This document shows positions 1 through 32,335 of a stretch of DNA of 64,000 nucleotides, in pieces. A program made the position numbers and the translations under genes. Source of the DNA: Paragorgia papillata (lineage: Eukaryota > Cnidaria > Anthozoa > Scleralcyonacea > Coralliidae); the NCBI GenBank assembly GCA_035771165.1, contig JAWNZC010000364.1, positions 1 to 64,000 on the forward strand. Direction: 5' to 3'. Numbering within the stretch: the first letter of the stretch is position 1; each line of letters starts with the position of its first letter. The notes below the pieces were generated by a model. That model did not search any database. It was not told the origin of the DNA and worked only from the letters and a program-made list of their open reading frames with translations.

Positions 1-207
1 AGTGTGAGTGAGTTTTTTAGAATACAGGTGTTTAAACATATTTTTTGTCTGGTATAACGTGACAGCTTTCTTTGTTTCCAAACAAAAAATGTCTTAATAC
101 TGACGGTAAATGAAAATTTATTAGTGTTATGGCTTTCAAAAAATAGTGGGAATCTGTCTGTAGTTTCTGTCCTTTTGACATTTTTTTTGTTTGTATAAAA
201 TGTTTAG

Positions 208-21053
<20,846 letters not shown>

Positions 21054-21257
21054 AGGCTGTCAACGTAAATTATGAACACAATATGGTTGAACAGTTGCTT
21101 AGATCTCTAACTGGTTCTTAAATCTGCCCGGATTGTATTTTATTGTCAACCAGCGCTGGCTCGGGCTTAATATGAAAATTTCTTCGCCCCAGTCCTCTTG
21201 CATAACGTGCGATTATCCAATCGCGTCAGCAGATTGTCTGACCAAGATGCCTACTCT

Positions 21258-21822
21258 AAACAACAACAACAGCAAATACGACAACGAAAACGACAGCAGC
21301 AACAGCAACACCACCAGCAACAACAGTACCAGCAACAACAACAGCAACAGCAGCAGCAGCAACAACAGCAGCAACACCACCAGCAGCAGCAACAGCAGCA
21401 GCAGCAAGAACAACAACAGTAGCAACACCACCAACAATAGCAACAACAGCAACAACAACAACAACAGCAACAACATCACCAACAACACCACCAGCAACAG
21501 CAGCAACACCAACAGCAGCAGCAGCAACAACAGCGGCAAAAACATCAGCAACAACAACAGCAACCACAATAACAATTACAACAACAGCATTAACAGCAGC
21601 ATAAACAGCAGCGGCAACACCACCACCAACAGCAGCAATAACAACAGCGGCAGCAACAACAACAGCAACCACAATAACAATAACAATTACAGCAATAACA
21701 ACAGCATAAACAGCAGCATAACCACCACCAGCAACAACAACAACAACAGCAGTAGTAGTAGCAGAAACAGCCCACCACCAACAGCAGCAGCAGCAACAAC
21801 AACAACAACAACAACAACATAG
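21258..21822. repeat. (CAACAG)n/(CAG)n tract downstream of HID1
   Basis: About 560 bp of CAA/CAG/CAC triplets begin about 200 bp past the HID1 stop and may lie in its 3' UTR. The Asn/Ser-rich and Leu/Val-rich ORFs on both strands are low complexity and not supported as genes. Confidence 0.9.
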
Positions 21823-21893
21823 TACACAAGTTATTGTATTGTAACAATGTAACTATCATGATGTAGACTATAACTGTACTATATAATATTTAA

Positions 21894-22078
21894 CAAATAG
21901 ATTCCATTTTGCCGTTGTCTGTTCAATTATAGATGCACAGATGACGTCACAATGTGGTAAGAACAAAAAAGTGGCCCACGAGATGCAGTCGAGTGGGGTC
22001 ACTGGTGTTCTTACCACGTTGTGACATCTTCTGTGCATCTATAACTGAACAGACAACAAAAAAATGGAATCTATTTGT
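21894..22078. mobile_element. Short fold-back MITE
   Basis: Ends CAAATAGATTCCATTTT and the inverse AAAATGGAATCTATTTG flank long complementary arms (GATGCACAGATGACGTCACA and its imperfect inverse). It is 185 bp with no coding capacity. Confidence 0.9.
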
Positions 22079-23040
22079 TTTATACAATAAGAATTTAAAA
22101 GGTCTTTGTCGAAACTCTTGCCGGATTTTGGGGCATGAAGAGGAAAAAAGCAAGTCAGCTGACGTGACCTGACGTGACCATGTGTCTGTCCTCTAATAGA
22201 TCATGGCCAACAACCAATGAAAACACGCATAGCAACCAGGGTCTTGTATAAATACATATATTGCATACTGGCGACGGGGAAATTTTCATTTTACCCAACA
22301 GTTTACACGCAGTAAACTGTAAAAAAAAAACTGTGGATAAATATTTTAAGATGCTATATCGCATTATTTAAGAACGCATTGGAACTAACTTTCTTTGCTG
22401 ATGACAACAGTGAATCAACACTTGAATAGTTATATCAACATTTAAAATATTTAAATATTTTATTTTCTGTTTCATTGCTGTAATCCGCAATTATTTTGGA
22501 AATAGTAGAAATTGTAAAATGTTATAAACTTAACCAGGGTCTTGGGATATTGTTTTTACAAGTCTACTTTCTGTATTCAATTATTTTTTTTGTACTGAAG
22601 TAAGATGGGAAGAATTTCAGGTGGATACAGGTTGGTGTTATATAGCTGTGTTTGTTTACCTGTATTTATATTTCGAATAAACCATGCTATTATTTTATTC
22701 CTAATTTGTTATATATTTATCTATTTGTTTATTCCAACCATAAACCAAAGTATTACAATAATAATTTATTTTAAAAATAATTAACGTTTGTATTTAAATT
22801 GTTTTAGTACTAATTTTAGTCTGATGTAGAGTTACCATTTTTCGCCATTTTGTCTGGAACAAGGTCAAGCTTTCAAAGCTTCATGGAGTATCCTCCCCCC
22901 CCCCCCCCCCCCCCCCCCAGGTTTCCGACTTGTAACCTCGTCTGTCATACTAAAATAAAAAAAATTAAAATATGTAAAATAAATTACCTTTTCAGCACGG
23001 ATGCTGAGACGTTCAAATTATTGCATGAAATACAGAAAAT

Positions 23041-23376
23041 TTTAAAGGTGCTGTCCAGTCCGTTCTGCGCATGTACGAAACTAATGTTTACTTCTTTGTT
23101 TATAAAAGTATTTACTGATAGTCTGATACCTTATTCAAGATTGTAAGCTTTTCTTGCTTCCTCTTCATTACTTGTACCAAAACAAAACATATTCAGAAGA
23201 AATAGAAGAAATCCGAAGAGATATCCTCACCGAATCGCTTGGTTTTCTGCCATGTCGCTTCTAACGGTTTACATTGAGCTGACTACTTCATGTAATTATC
23301 TACGAATGTCATGTTTGAGGGTCCCGATAAACAAAGATGCGGATCATGCGCAGAACGGACTGGACAGCACCTTTAA
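23041..23376. mobile_element. MITE with 31-bp terminal inverted repeats
   Basis: The left end TTTAAAGGTGCTGTCCAGTC continues into CGTTCTGCGCATG. It is repeated as an exact inverse at 23346-23376. The interior of about 270 bp is AT-rich and non-coding. Confidence 0.85.
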
Positions 23377-23924
23377 GTACACACTCAGTAAAATAGCTCC
23401 ATATAGATTCTTGGCTTTCGAGTTCGTATATATCTCTACATTTAAGAATAAAATTTTACTAAATTTCAAAAATAAATCGGAAAACAAATAGCTGGTGAAT
23501 TTATTTAAGTTAAACGGCAATAATATGATTAGCTTTCGCATATGTTCAAACAATTCGTTGTGAGTTGATTTGATTTGTTTTGTGCTTGCTAATATTATAT
23601 GGGACTATTTGCTTTCTGCATGACAAGTGTGAGAACTTCCTATATGATTAGATTTTGTCATTTTGATGTCATGTGTACGGGATTTTTGGAGTGCTTTGCC
23701 CCTCGAATATAATAGTATATATTGACTGTTTTAAGCAGTGATATATACAGCTATATATAGATATATAATGCAGTTAAATTGTTCTCAAAATTCCTCGGTA
23801 ACTTTTTCTTTTTCTATGGTGAAAATATGCTTATTCGCATCAAAAAAGCCAAAAAGAGTTGACAAAGTGTTTAGAGAAGCGACTGCATACATGGAGACGA
23901 GTCTGTTTGGACGCAACAGTCTTA

Positions 23925-24177
23925 CTAAAAGGGATAACTCAAATGGACTCGGCGTTTGGCTTTTCCAAAATATCTCGTCTAATATATCTCGTCAAAAAGC
24001 TAGACGCAAACCAGTATTCTGAGTAGGGTTAGGGTTGTTGTGGTTAGGTTATCCAGAAGATTGCTAAAATCTTGAGACTCGCTGAAGCTTGATTAATTTA
24101 GAAAAATAAATTTGACGACATTTTGGAAAAGCCGTGAAAGGCTGTACGTACGACTCTTTTTGAGTTATCCCTTTTAA
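23925..24177. mobile_element. Fold-back element
   Basis: Ends AAAAGGGATAACTCAAA and the inverse TTTGAGTTATCCCTTTT bound the element. Inner complementary blocks TTTGGCTTTTCCAAAAT and ATTTTGGAAAAGCC flank a short centre. Confidence 0.8.
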
Positions 24178-25403
24178 CCTCGACCGGAGAAAAGACCCTA
24201 GGAACGAGGAGTTGATAGCCTGATAACGTTTTGATTGGCTAACAGTTTTCCCGCCACAGCATCGTTTTCATGAACTCGCTTTGCTTTCGATACTAAAGAT
24301 TTTAATGTTGTTTAGCTTTTTAGTAGAATTTCCCGAGTCTTTAACGACTCAAAGAGGTAAACTATAATGAACAAGAACTTGTGGCTAGTTTGGGAAGAAC
24401 TGAAACGGTAAGAAACGCATTTATATATTGTAAACTGTTCTTTTGACAACAGTTGTGAAGTGTAGCCGTGCCAGACGTACGACACTATTTATCCTAAGCC
24501 TGTCCAGCTCTAAATGACCATTAACCCTACAAAAGTGCCGTAAATAAAACTTAACCCTGTCGGTACGGCTATATTTACGGCACTTTGCCATAAATATGGT
24601 CACTTCGTAATATTTAAATGTCATTAACAGTGTTGTTTCTCAGCCATCCCCTATCAGTTTGGCTCATTGTTTTTACCTGTTTCAGTGCTTGTAAAATAAA
24701 TGTGCTTCATGGGAAATGTTTTTTATGATCAGTTAATTCAGTACTCACTAGCTGTTACTTCGCTCGAGGCGTTTATTTTACATTGTAATAGATATCCTGG
24801 GCAGCAATGGGTTAATTTCCCTTTAAGCCGTAGCCTCCTTCGCAGACGTTCTTATGGCTCGCCGCGGCTTAAATAAGTCGCGAACAGCTCGTATAAACGG
24901 TCAGCCATCAATAAGCCACGACTAAAATAAGCCCAGGGTTGAAGCTAGTCCAAAATAGGCCGCGGCTTATTTAACAAGGTCCCTAGGGCATAGAATAAGG
25001 ACCTATAATTCTGTGCCTAAGGTGTAAAGGGAATTGCAAGACAATGAAAATATAATTGCTTTGTAAAACTAGCTGTCCTATTTTGGAAAACCTTAAAACA
25101 TGCAAATATTTTAAGCTCCTAATAACTCGTGCTTCGTTGAAATCCTGTAGGAACTACACCATGGTCAATGACTGGTTTTCTATGTTGGAGGTCGAACGGG
25201 TGTACTGTAGAAACTTGGTTTAGGAAACAAATTGAACTCTACTAAATGTTGGACTTTGGGACCATGTCGATTTATCAGTTTTGGTGGGGCAAAGAGTGGG
25301 CCTTGGATAATTGAGAGACACGCGGTGCAAAGCCATCCGTTTAACGGTAAGAAAATGTCTGTTTGATATATTGGTTAAATATGTCAGTGATTTTAGGAAT
25401 ATT

Positions 25404-25566
25404 AGGGCGCTTTCCAATTGACAAGGTTAGCCCGATCAGTCCGGCCAGAATGGACTTGCTTTTGATTAGGACCAAATTTTCCAGTCAGACAATCCCAGGT
25501 CTCAAACGAATCGTGTTCCATTTAACCGGACTGACCGGTCTAACCGTGTAAATGGAAAGCCCCCCA
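25404..25566. mobile_element. MITE family M1, copy 2
   Basis: It matches copy 1 (15663): GGGCGCTTTCCAATTGACA at the left, GTAAATGGAAAGCCCCCC at the right, with internal CGAATCGTGTTCCATTTAAC. Self-complementary ends make it a fold-back element. Confidence 0.8.
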
Positions 25567-25622
25567 AGTATAGCGGTAAAATGATCTTCGTGAAAGAGTA
25601 ACATATTATGATATGGAGCCAA

Positions 25623-25766
25623 AGCTAAGGCTATACGTCCACACGTATACGTTTTCGTAGCGTTTTCATATTGTTTCAGGTAAGTAGACCATTGTTTTCT
25701 ATTCCCTTGAGGACGGAGAACAATATGAAAACGCTACGAAAACGTATACGTGTGGACGTAGCTTAA
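25623..25766. mobile_element. Fold-back MITE with GTCCACACG ends
   Basis: Near-perfect arms (CTATACGTCCACACGTATAC and its inverse, plus GTTTTCGTAGCGTTTTCATA and its inverse) surround a loop of about 40 bp. The GTGTGGACGTAGC end motif recurs at 30300-30356. Confidence 0.9.
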
Positions 25767-26171
25767 CTCTTTACGTGCGGCGTCCGACGGCTCTCAAGTC
25801 TTGTGTGTTTTACTCAGTTACTCTGGCTAACGTCAGATCATCATAATGATGTATTTTACTCTGGCTAACGCCAGACGATTTTATGCCTATAGATCAAACG
25901 TCGCTCTTCTCATGCGCCGAACATAATGCAAATCAGCATAAACAAAGGATTTAGCTCATTATCATTAGGCCTTACTTATATTGCATAGAAAATCCACCGA
26001 TTGGAAAGGCTGAAACAAAATTTGTAGTTTTGTATTACAGTTCTGACACGTCCCAATGCGCAAAGAATTATGGTATATTTGCATGAAAATGCGACATGGT
26101 CTTCAACATAAATTGTTTTTCTCAAATTGATGTTTGCAATCAATCCCTTGAGATTTAGAAGACAAAGATAC

Positions 26172-26290
26172 GGCGGCCATGTTGGAGGAACACGTACTCC
26201 AAATACAATTATAGCTGTTATTAGATGAGCTGTTATTAGATGAGCTGTTAGATGAGATTCTTTTGTTCAAGTTCCTCCAACATGGCCGCC
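26172..26290. mobile_element. Short fold-back with GGCGGCCATGTTGGAGGAAC ends
   Basis: The 20-bp left end GGCGGCCATGTTGGAGGAAC is repeated as an exact inverse at about 26271-26290. A duplicated TTAGATGAGCTGTTA block sits inside. Confidence 0.8.
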
Positions 26291-26783
26291 ATGACGTCAA
26301 GTGCAAACCAAAAATAAGATTACATATTTGACCAGTTGTTTCATCATTTCCATATGTACCAACAAAAATATTCTAGATCGATTTATTAATTTGGTTTTAG
26401 TTTGTTTAGTTGCTTTAGAAGACTGTCGGCAATCGTTGGTTACACAAATTTTGGAAAAAAAAATCGTCTGATCAACTAATGCGTTGGCTAGACAATGCAT
26501 CTATGAATTAACACAGAATTTTCAATCATTCAATTGCGTTTTTTTTCTTTACAAGTTTATAGTTGCCTTTTAACAATTAGGGACGGCATTTTATCCGCCC
26601 TATTAAATAGCAAAGCGGACACTAGGGCATTTACATGTATATAACACAGAGGTGACAACTTCAACAATTTTTTTCCAAACAATTCTTTATCATAAGACAT
26701 AATCTATGTCAGTAGTTTTTTGTTTGCTAAAATCTATGTCTTTTGTATACAATTACTTGAGAGATATATTATTACTTATAATA

Positions 26784-26821
<38 letters not shown>

Positions 26822-29607
26822 AGTTAACATACAAACTAGAATTACAGAAGAATCCTCTTAACCCCCTTTCATACTGGGAATGGCTTTGTGGCCGCTTAAT
26901 AGAGTGACGTCAACAATGGGCATTGGGTGTGGTCAAATGCCCTTTTACTCAATTCTAAAACACTGATAACAGTAACAAGTAGACTTTGAAAAAACCAACA
27001 AGTAGTTAACAAAACAGTTTTAAAAAACCGAAAAAATAATAAAACAAAGGAGCAACGAAACGAATAACAAAAATGCTACACGTTCGATGCATGTATACTG
27101 ACGCCTAGCAAGTTATGTTGACTTAAAATAGTTATCAATGTGCATCTGTCGCTGCGGTGCACTGAGTTTCAAAGCGCAAAGCAAGTCATTTGTCTTTGAA
27201 ATTGATAGAGCTAGCTCGTCATATCCATGATACTGTGCGAAATTCCGCGGAGTCTCAGTACGCCAAAGCCCTGCACAAGGAGGAATTTGACGCAAAGTAA
27301 AGAGTAGTGTTTCTCTGCACCGGACATGCAGATATTTTTCAGATTACCAACAATGTTTTTGAATTTGATTACATGTAAAGGTTTCAAGTGACATGTGTTG
27401 AATGAAATACATGTACTTACTGACAGCAACTAAGTGTTCTATGGTCTCTTATTTAGCTCAAGTTTTAGTTTCGGTTCTCTTGCGGTAAAAATTGTGCCTA
27501 AGATAAATTAAGCTAGCCGTTTAATACAGGTAAAAAACAATACGAAATACCAATTGGGACCGCTCGTAGGTGGCCGTGGCCGCTTAATAGAGGTGGCCGT
27601 TTAATAAAGGGGTAATCTATAGTAGATTACAGGGAATATTTTAGGGGTTTTGACAAGTGGCCGTTTAATAGAGGGCCGCTTAATAGAGGTTCGACTGTAC
27701 TCAGTTGTTGTTCTTGTAGTGTATTGGGTCCCCTGTGCACAACACAACATGCAGGAAGTGATGTAAGTGTGGCGAAAGGGAGACACGTAAAATATATCGC
27801 TGTTAAATCTGAAGTTGAATATGTTGTGAATCCTTAGTTAAATCTGGCCGTCCGGCATTACAGTTCTCGGACAACTTTATCTTTTTACTCTGTCTAACAC
27901 CAGACGATTTTCCTTCTTGTGTCTGAGAACAAAAACACCGCAAAAACAACTAAACCTTGTTTTAAATAAAGTCTGTGAGTGTCTATACTCTATGCATAAA
28001 CCGAAGTACAAAAATTATATAGTTAGCTGCTCCGTGTATTTGACAAACACGAATGTTAAGAAATGACTTTTGTTTACATTTAATAATGTTTTGCAAGAAT
28101 TTAATCTGTCTGGATCACTGGTCTGGATAAATTCTATGCTTTTCGGTTCCCGCTGGATATATTACATGCATTGGTTTCGTCACTATAATTATTGTGTTTT
28201 GAAGAAACGGTTATGCTTTTGTTTCTTTGCTGGGTATATTATATGCTTTGGAAAAAAAACATTAAAAGTTCCAACAACAGGTTATTCGCACGCAACAAAT
28301 GTCGGCCAAAATGAATTCCAAAGGAAAACAGCGTTAATCTGGCAAAATCCAGAGGGGCATTTGGAGTAAATTTTTAGTTCAGAATAACAGAAAGAAATCA
28401 CGTTTAACAATGAATATTCTAGGTTATGAAAATAATATCTATGAAACTCTAGGTTGTGAAACAGTTTTTGGAAGAGAACCACACCCTTGTTATTGTTTGA
28501 ATGAAAAAATATTCACAAAAAAAAATATTGAACGAGACTAGAAAGTAAAAGCTTCGTTGTTTTCATACACTTTCAGATATAAAAATTAAATATAAAACTT
28601 CTTTATTATATGGAGAAGAGTATTTTACTAGCAACTAAAACACTCGTAGAATCCATATTTCACTACATCCGGGAACCGAGTGGCGTATTTCTCGTATGTA
28701 ACGCTCGCGAGTGACATATCGACAAATAAAAGATTACGCCTTTTGCCGTAAGTTTCGAATCAAGTAAATTTGAGACCGCAACTTCTCTTAATTCAGTTTT
28801 TTCACGTAAAATGGCGTATTCGAAGAAGCTGTTATATTTTTCATTTGTGTTTTCTAAAAGTTTTAGGTCAAGTGGTTGTAGTTTTTGCATTAAACTCAGT
28901 TTATCAACATCACTTCCACGCATAATTTCATTGTCCATATAATAAATAGAACATTACACGGTTGCTCAAAGATATGGATTTTATGTTCTCGTGGCAAGAG
29001 CAATTGTCCTTGCCACTGGAACATATCCCCTTTATATTGGATTCTAAAAAGATTACGGGAATATTGAAAACCCCGCAGAAATCTAGGTGGCTTTGGCCAC
29101 TAGACAGTGTATTTGATGTGAAATTATTTACGATTGACACTTGTCATTATAGAGGCTATATATGTCATTAAATTTTGGGCAATTTGGGCAAATTTTGGGC
29201 AAAATTGCACAAAATCTCACAATAACGGTTTTAGAATACATGAAAAACATAAAAGATGCACAGAAGTACGGATGGTCAAGATTAAAGCGAGATTGAACAG
29301 CAGCAATCGGGTCTTAGTTCAGAAACCCTCTGACTATAGTTTTCTTAGGTGACTCGTTTTTCACAATCGAATTAATGTGCAGCTTTAACTTTGTAGCTCA
29401 GAATTTCAACATAAGAAAATTAAGTCTAAAATATAGCGGCTTTAAACAGGTGATGTAAACACATTGATCCTTGACACACATTGTAATGTCAATTAATTAC
29501 AACATCGGACGTTGTTATTTAACAGCAAAACACATCGAGCATGTGAATAAACATTGAGATTTTCACCTTGGAAATTTCCTTTGGAATTGGTTTTCCGTTC
29601 CCAGACA

Positions 29608-29695
29608 CGTCTGGCTATAAATGTAGCGTTCCGTTGGACTGCAGATCACTGCTTCAAGACTCGCTGAGAAGAACGTCTAAAAAGCCGCATTACAG
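29608..29695 (+). promoter_or_regulatory. TATA box and untranslated first exon of secreted Cys-rich gene
   Basis: GGCTATAAATG at about 29613-29623 is a good TATA box. A predicted transcript start about 25-30 bp downstream gives a short non-coding exon that ends ...GCATTACAG before the donor GTAAGA (29696). The matching acceptor is TTTCGTCTTTCAG at 30901-30913, just before the ATG. Confidence 0.55.
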
Positions 29696-30534
29696 GTAAG
29701 AGTCGATATGTATGTTTTATATTATATTTCCTAAAATTGTCGGCTGGTTAATTTGGATTTCGGTAAGAGTCAAAATATACAATATATAGGTAAATGTGTT
29801 TTTTTTGTGAACATCCTAAAAAATACCTTTTTACGAGTTTTACGCGTGATATGCGACTTAATTCGTGTAAACGGTCATTTCAAGATTACAGGTTCGATCC
29901 CCACATTAAGTGGTGCATGACCCTATATTTTTATATTTACACTTATTTAATCTCGTGGAGACACCCATAATGAGTGGTGACCCTATTTTTCTGTAATTCT
30001 AAATTTGGGGAGATACCCACTCTATGTGGTGATCCCATATAGTTTCCTATCTTATTTTAAGAGATATCCACAAACGTTTTGGTAACCTCACTTTATATAG
30101 AAAACTTGACTGGTTTTCGATAGAAAACTTGATATCCACACGTATCCAGATTTTTTTGAAAAAATGCAACTTTTTCCCTCCGTTTTCAAAAAAATCCGCA
30201 TCCACACGAGAACAGGGAAACGACGTTTTCAAAAAGTTCCACTTTGGAGACCGTCTTCGAAAACTTCCGTTTTTGATAACCGCTTCATCGTCAGTTTACG
30301 TGTGGACTACGGAAGGCCAATCCGTCGCAATCCGACGTGTGGACGTAGCCTTAGTCAAGCATGAATTATAAGGACATTTTCCAAGTTTACAAGACCGGTT
30401 AGAATGCATGGATTGCTTTAGATTATAGGACCAAATTTTCCAGTCTGACAGCCCCAAGCGTATCGTGTTCCATTTTACTGGACTGACCGGTGTAACCATG
30501 TAAATGGAAAGCCCCATAGTTGTTATACACAACA

Positions 30535-30895
30535 CGGGTGGAGTTTGCTGTTAGCGCGCTGCTTCTTACCAAAAGTTAAGCCCGGTTAAACGAGGTTAGT
30601 ACTTGCATGGGTGACTGCTTGCATGAGAATGACCCCGTTGTCGAGCTTGGGACTCATGTGAGTAGAGTTGTTGTAGTTCTCTCCTGTGCTTCGAGGGTTT
30701 TTTGCCGGTTCTCCGGTTTTCCTCCCTCTGTAAAATCAACACCTACATCTTAGCGTGATCCGCGGAACTGTCGTATGGAGCGCCTTTGATATGCCTCGAC
30801 ACGGCCACGTTGATCTGCGTCCTTCGTAATTCAGCCGCTGGCTGCAAGTAATATAAGGACGATTAGACCCCAGCTGTCCTTTATCCTTACTAATT
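30535..30895 (+). mobile_element. 5S-rRNA-derived SINE (SINE3-type), copy A
   Basis: The head contains 5S rRNA internal-promoter-like sequence: AAGTTAAGCCCGGTTAAACG (A-box region) and GTTAGTACTTGCATGGGTGA (C-box region). A body follows with GTGAGTAGAGTTG, CTCTCCTGTGCTTCGAGG, TTCTCCGGTTTTCCTCCCTC and ATATGCCTCGACACGGCCAC. The same order occurs inverted at 32548-32925. It ends just before the acceptor of the secreted-protein gene. Confidence 0.85.
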
Positions 30896-30919
30896 TCTTC
30901 TTTCGTCTTTCAGTTCAAA

Positions 30920-31471
30920 ATGTTCACTCGCTACGTTTTAGCTGCATTGGTGTTCCTAAGTCTTGCCTGGGGTCTGTACGGTTGTCAGACCGAAGAGGGT
31001 GGCGGATGTTCAGCCTGGTGCCACTGTGCTAACGGCATGCAGTGCGAGGCCGGCTCGCAGAAGTGCAGAAAACCTGGCAAGCAGGACGACCCTTGCCATC
31101 TCACCCGACACTGTGGTCCCGGACTTTACTGCCTACCCATCTATCACTACTGCCAACGTATGGGTAATATCGGTGAGAAGTGCGTACCGAGTTTCTCAAG
31201 TGCCAGTGGTCGTCGATGTAATTACCAGAAGCAGTACTGGTGTGATCCGTTGAGCCGAAGGTGTTTGCCACCGTCGGGTAGAGGAAACATCTGTGGATAC
31301 CTTGGAGAGAAAGAAGATAGCGGACGGTGTCAGAAAGGGCTTGAGTGTAAATGTGATACAGTGTGCTCCATTCAAGGTTTCTTGAAGGATATCCAAGGCG
31401 CTCTTAGCGGTGTAGCCGGCACCATCCAGGATCTGATAGGAAAGAAAAAGTTCTGCTGTAAGTGTGTTTAA
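30920..31471 (+). CDS. Secreted cysteine-rich protein, 183 aa, possibly colipase/Dickkopf/prokineticin-fold
   Basis: The start is the first ATG after the acceptor at 30913 and precedes a hydrophobic signal peptide (about residues 1-20). The mature part has 22 cysteines in about 165 residues, grouped in repeated blocks of the form C-x5-C-G/x-x4-C-x6-C. Spacings such as C-x5-CGPGLYC-x6-C recall the disulfide modules of colipase, Dickkopf and prokineticin families. A basic, Gly-rich C-terminal segment ends in a CC-x-C cluster. The coding sequence is one uninterrupted exon behind a 5' UTR intron (29696-30913), with a TATA box upstream and AATAAA at about 31573. An extracellular signalling, digestive or defence role is possible. 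No specific function can be assigned from sequence alone, and the fold suggestion is an inference from cysteine spacing. Confidence 0.8.
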   Translation: MFTRYVLAALVFLSLAWGLYGCQTEEGGGCSAWCHCANGMQCEAGSQKCRKPGKQDDPCHLTRHCGPGLYCLPIYHYCQRMGNIGEKCVPSFSSASGRRCNYQKQYWCDPLSRRCLPPSGRGNICGYLGEKEDSGRCQKGLECKCDTVCSIQGFLKDIQGALSGVAGTIQDLIGKKKFCCKCV

Positions 31472-31572
31472 CTTAATGGAACACACGAGATGTCGGTTGA
31501 TATAGGAGAATAGTTTTAGAACACTTAGAATATATGATCAGATCAATGTATTACGTAACTACAAAATATTAC

Positions 31573-31580
31573 AATAAAAG
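31573..31580 (+). terminator. Poly(A) signal of secreted Cys-rich gene
   Basis: AATAAA lies about 100 bp past the TAA stop, in ATTACAATAAAAGAACC. It is the only canonical signal close to the gene end. Confidence 0.7.
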
Positions 31581-31614
31581 AACCGACTACAGACAACTGA
31601 CTCGTTTTTCTTCT

Positions 31615-32053
31615 AGAGCAAAGTGAAAAGGTGGTAAACTGCCGAGAATAGTGTTGATAACGAAACACCGACGTTTCGAGCCCTTTTTATCAGAGCATCT
31701 CAAACTCATTAATAATTCATGAAGAAAACACAAAGGAAATCAGTACCGTGTCGGTGGTTTGGATATCGGAGGAAGAAATTACATAAATTAAAGCAAACTT
31801 TCATCTTGATTTTCTCTTAAAATACGGATTTGTTTGAGATGCTATATCATACACTCGGAGGAGTGTTTCATCAGGATATCCAAACACCTTGAAGTTTGTT
31901 CAAAAAACGTCTCGGTGTTTGCATATCCTCAGTGATGAAACACTCCTCCTCGTGTATGATATATTACATAAAATGTGATGAAAAGGGCTCGAAACGTCAG
32001 TATTTCGTTATAAAGACTATTCTCCACAGTTTACCACCTTTTCACTTTGCTCT
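31615..32053. mobile_element. Fold-back element, GCTCGAAACGTC family, copy 1
   Basis: The left end AGAGCAAAGTGAAAAGGTGG pairs with the inverse ending near 32053. GACGTTTCGAGCCCTTTT and AAAAGGGCTCGAAACGTC also pair. Related copies lie at 43798-43972 and, as a fragment, at 7850-7930. Confidence 0.8.
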
Positions 32054-32335
32054 ATCTGAAACACTGTCTACGCAACACTCTGCTTTTTTACACTCGTTTT
32101 TTCCTATCATTCTGATTTATATAAACACCGAGTCACACTTTTTATTCATCATTTCCATGGCTACTGTATGTACGCAAGGAAACAAAAAAAAAAACAGTCA
32201 ACGGTTTCAGGAATTCATGGAATGTAGCCTAATTCCATATTGCGATTCTACGAAGTTCGAACAGGTATGTGGGTTCACGGACTACACTTTGCGATGGGAT
32301 TCGGACGCTGTGTTAGGCCCTTGCGGGTCGCAAGG

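Larger units (their letters stand above)
22080..29590. other. Gene-poor intergenic region
   Basis: I found no convincing coding exon here. The region holds fold-back elements (23041-23376, 23925-24177, 25404-25566, 25623-25766, 26172-26290), a 24-nt poly-C run (22895-22918), a (TTA)n run (26781-26820) and hairpin-repeat copies at 25770-25890 and 27885-27915. A minus-strand ORF at 28938-28663 (91 codons, mixed composition, K/L/E-rich) has no recognised homology. Confidence 0.6.

Noticed and set aside
21133..21859. 229-codon Asn/Ser-rich ORF and Leu/Val-rich reverse ORFs
   Set aside because: Triplet repeat downstream of HID1. The short non-repetitive N-terminus (21133-21255) shows no homology.
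24020..24050. Telomere-like TTAGGG sequence
   Set aside because: Only one or two TAGGGTTAGGG units, too short for an interstitial telomere.
28663..29171. Overlapping ORFs of 70-91 codons on both strands
   Set aside because: Opposing ORFs without homology, splice signals or codon evidence. Noted only as unassigned.
29888..30070. tRNA gene suggested by GGTTCGATCCCC
   Set aside because: Only a B-box-like motif is present. The region is three imperfect copies of a 60-bp unit (GTGGTGACCCTAT) with no A box or foldable tRNA.
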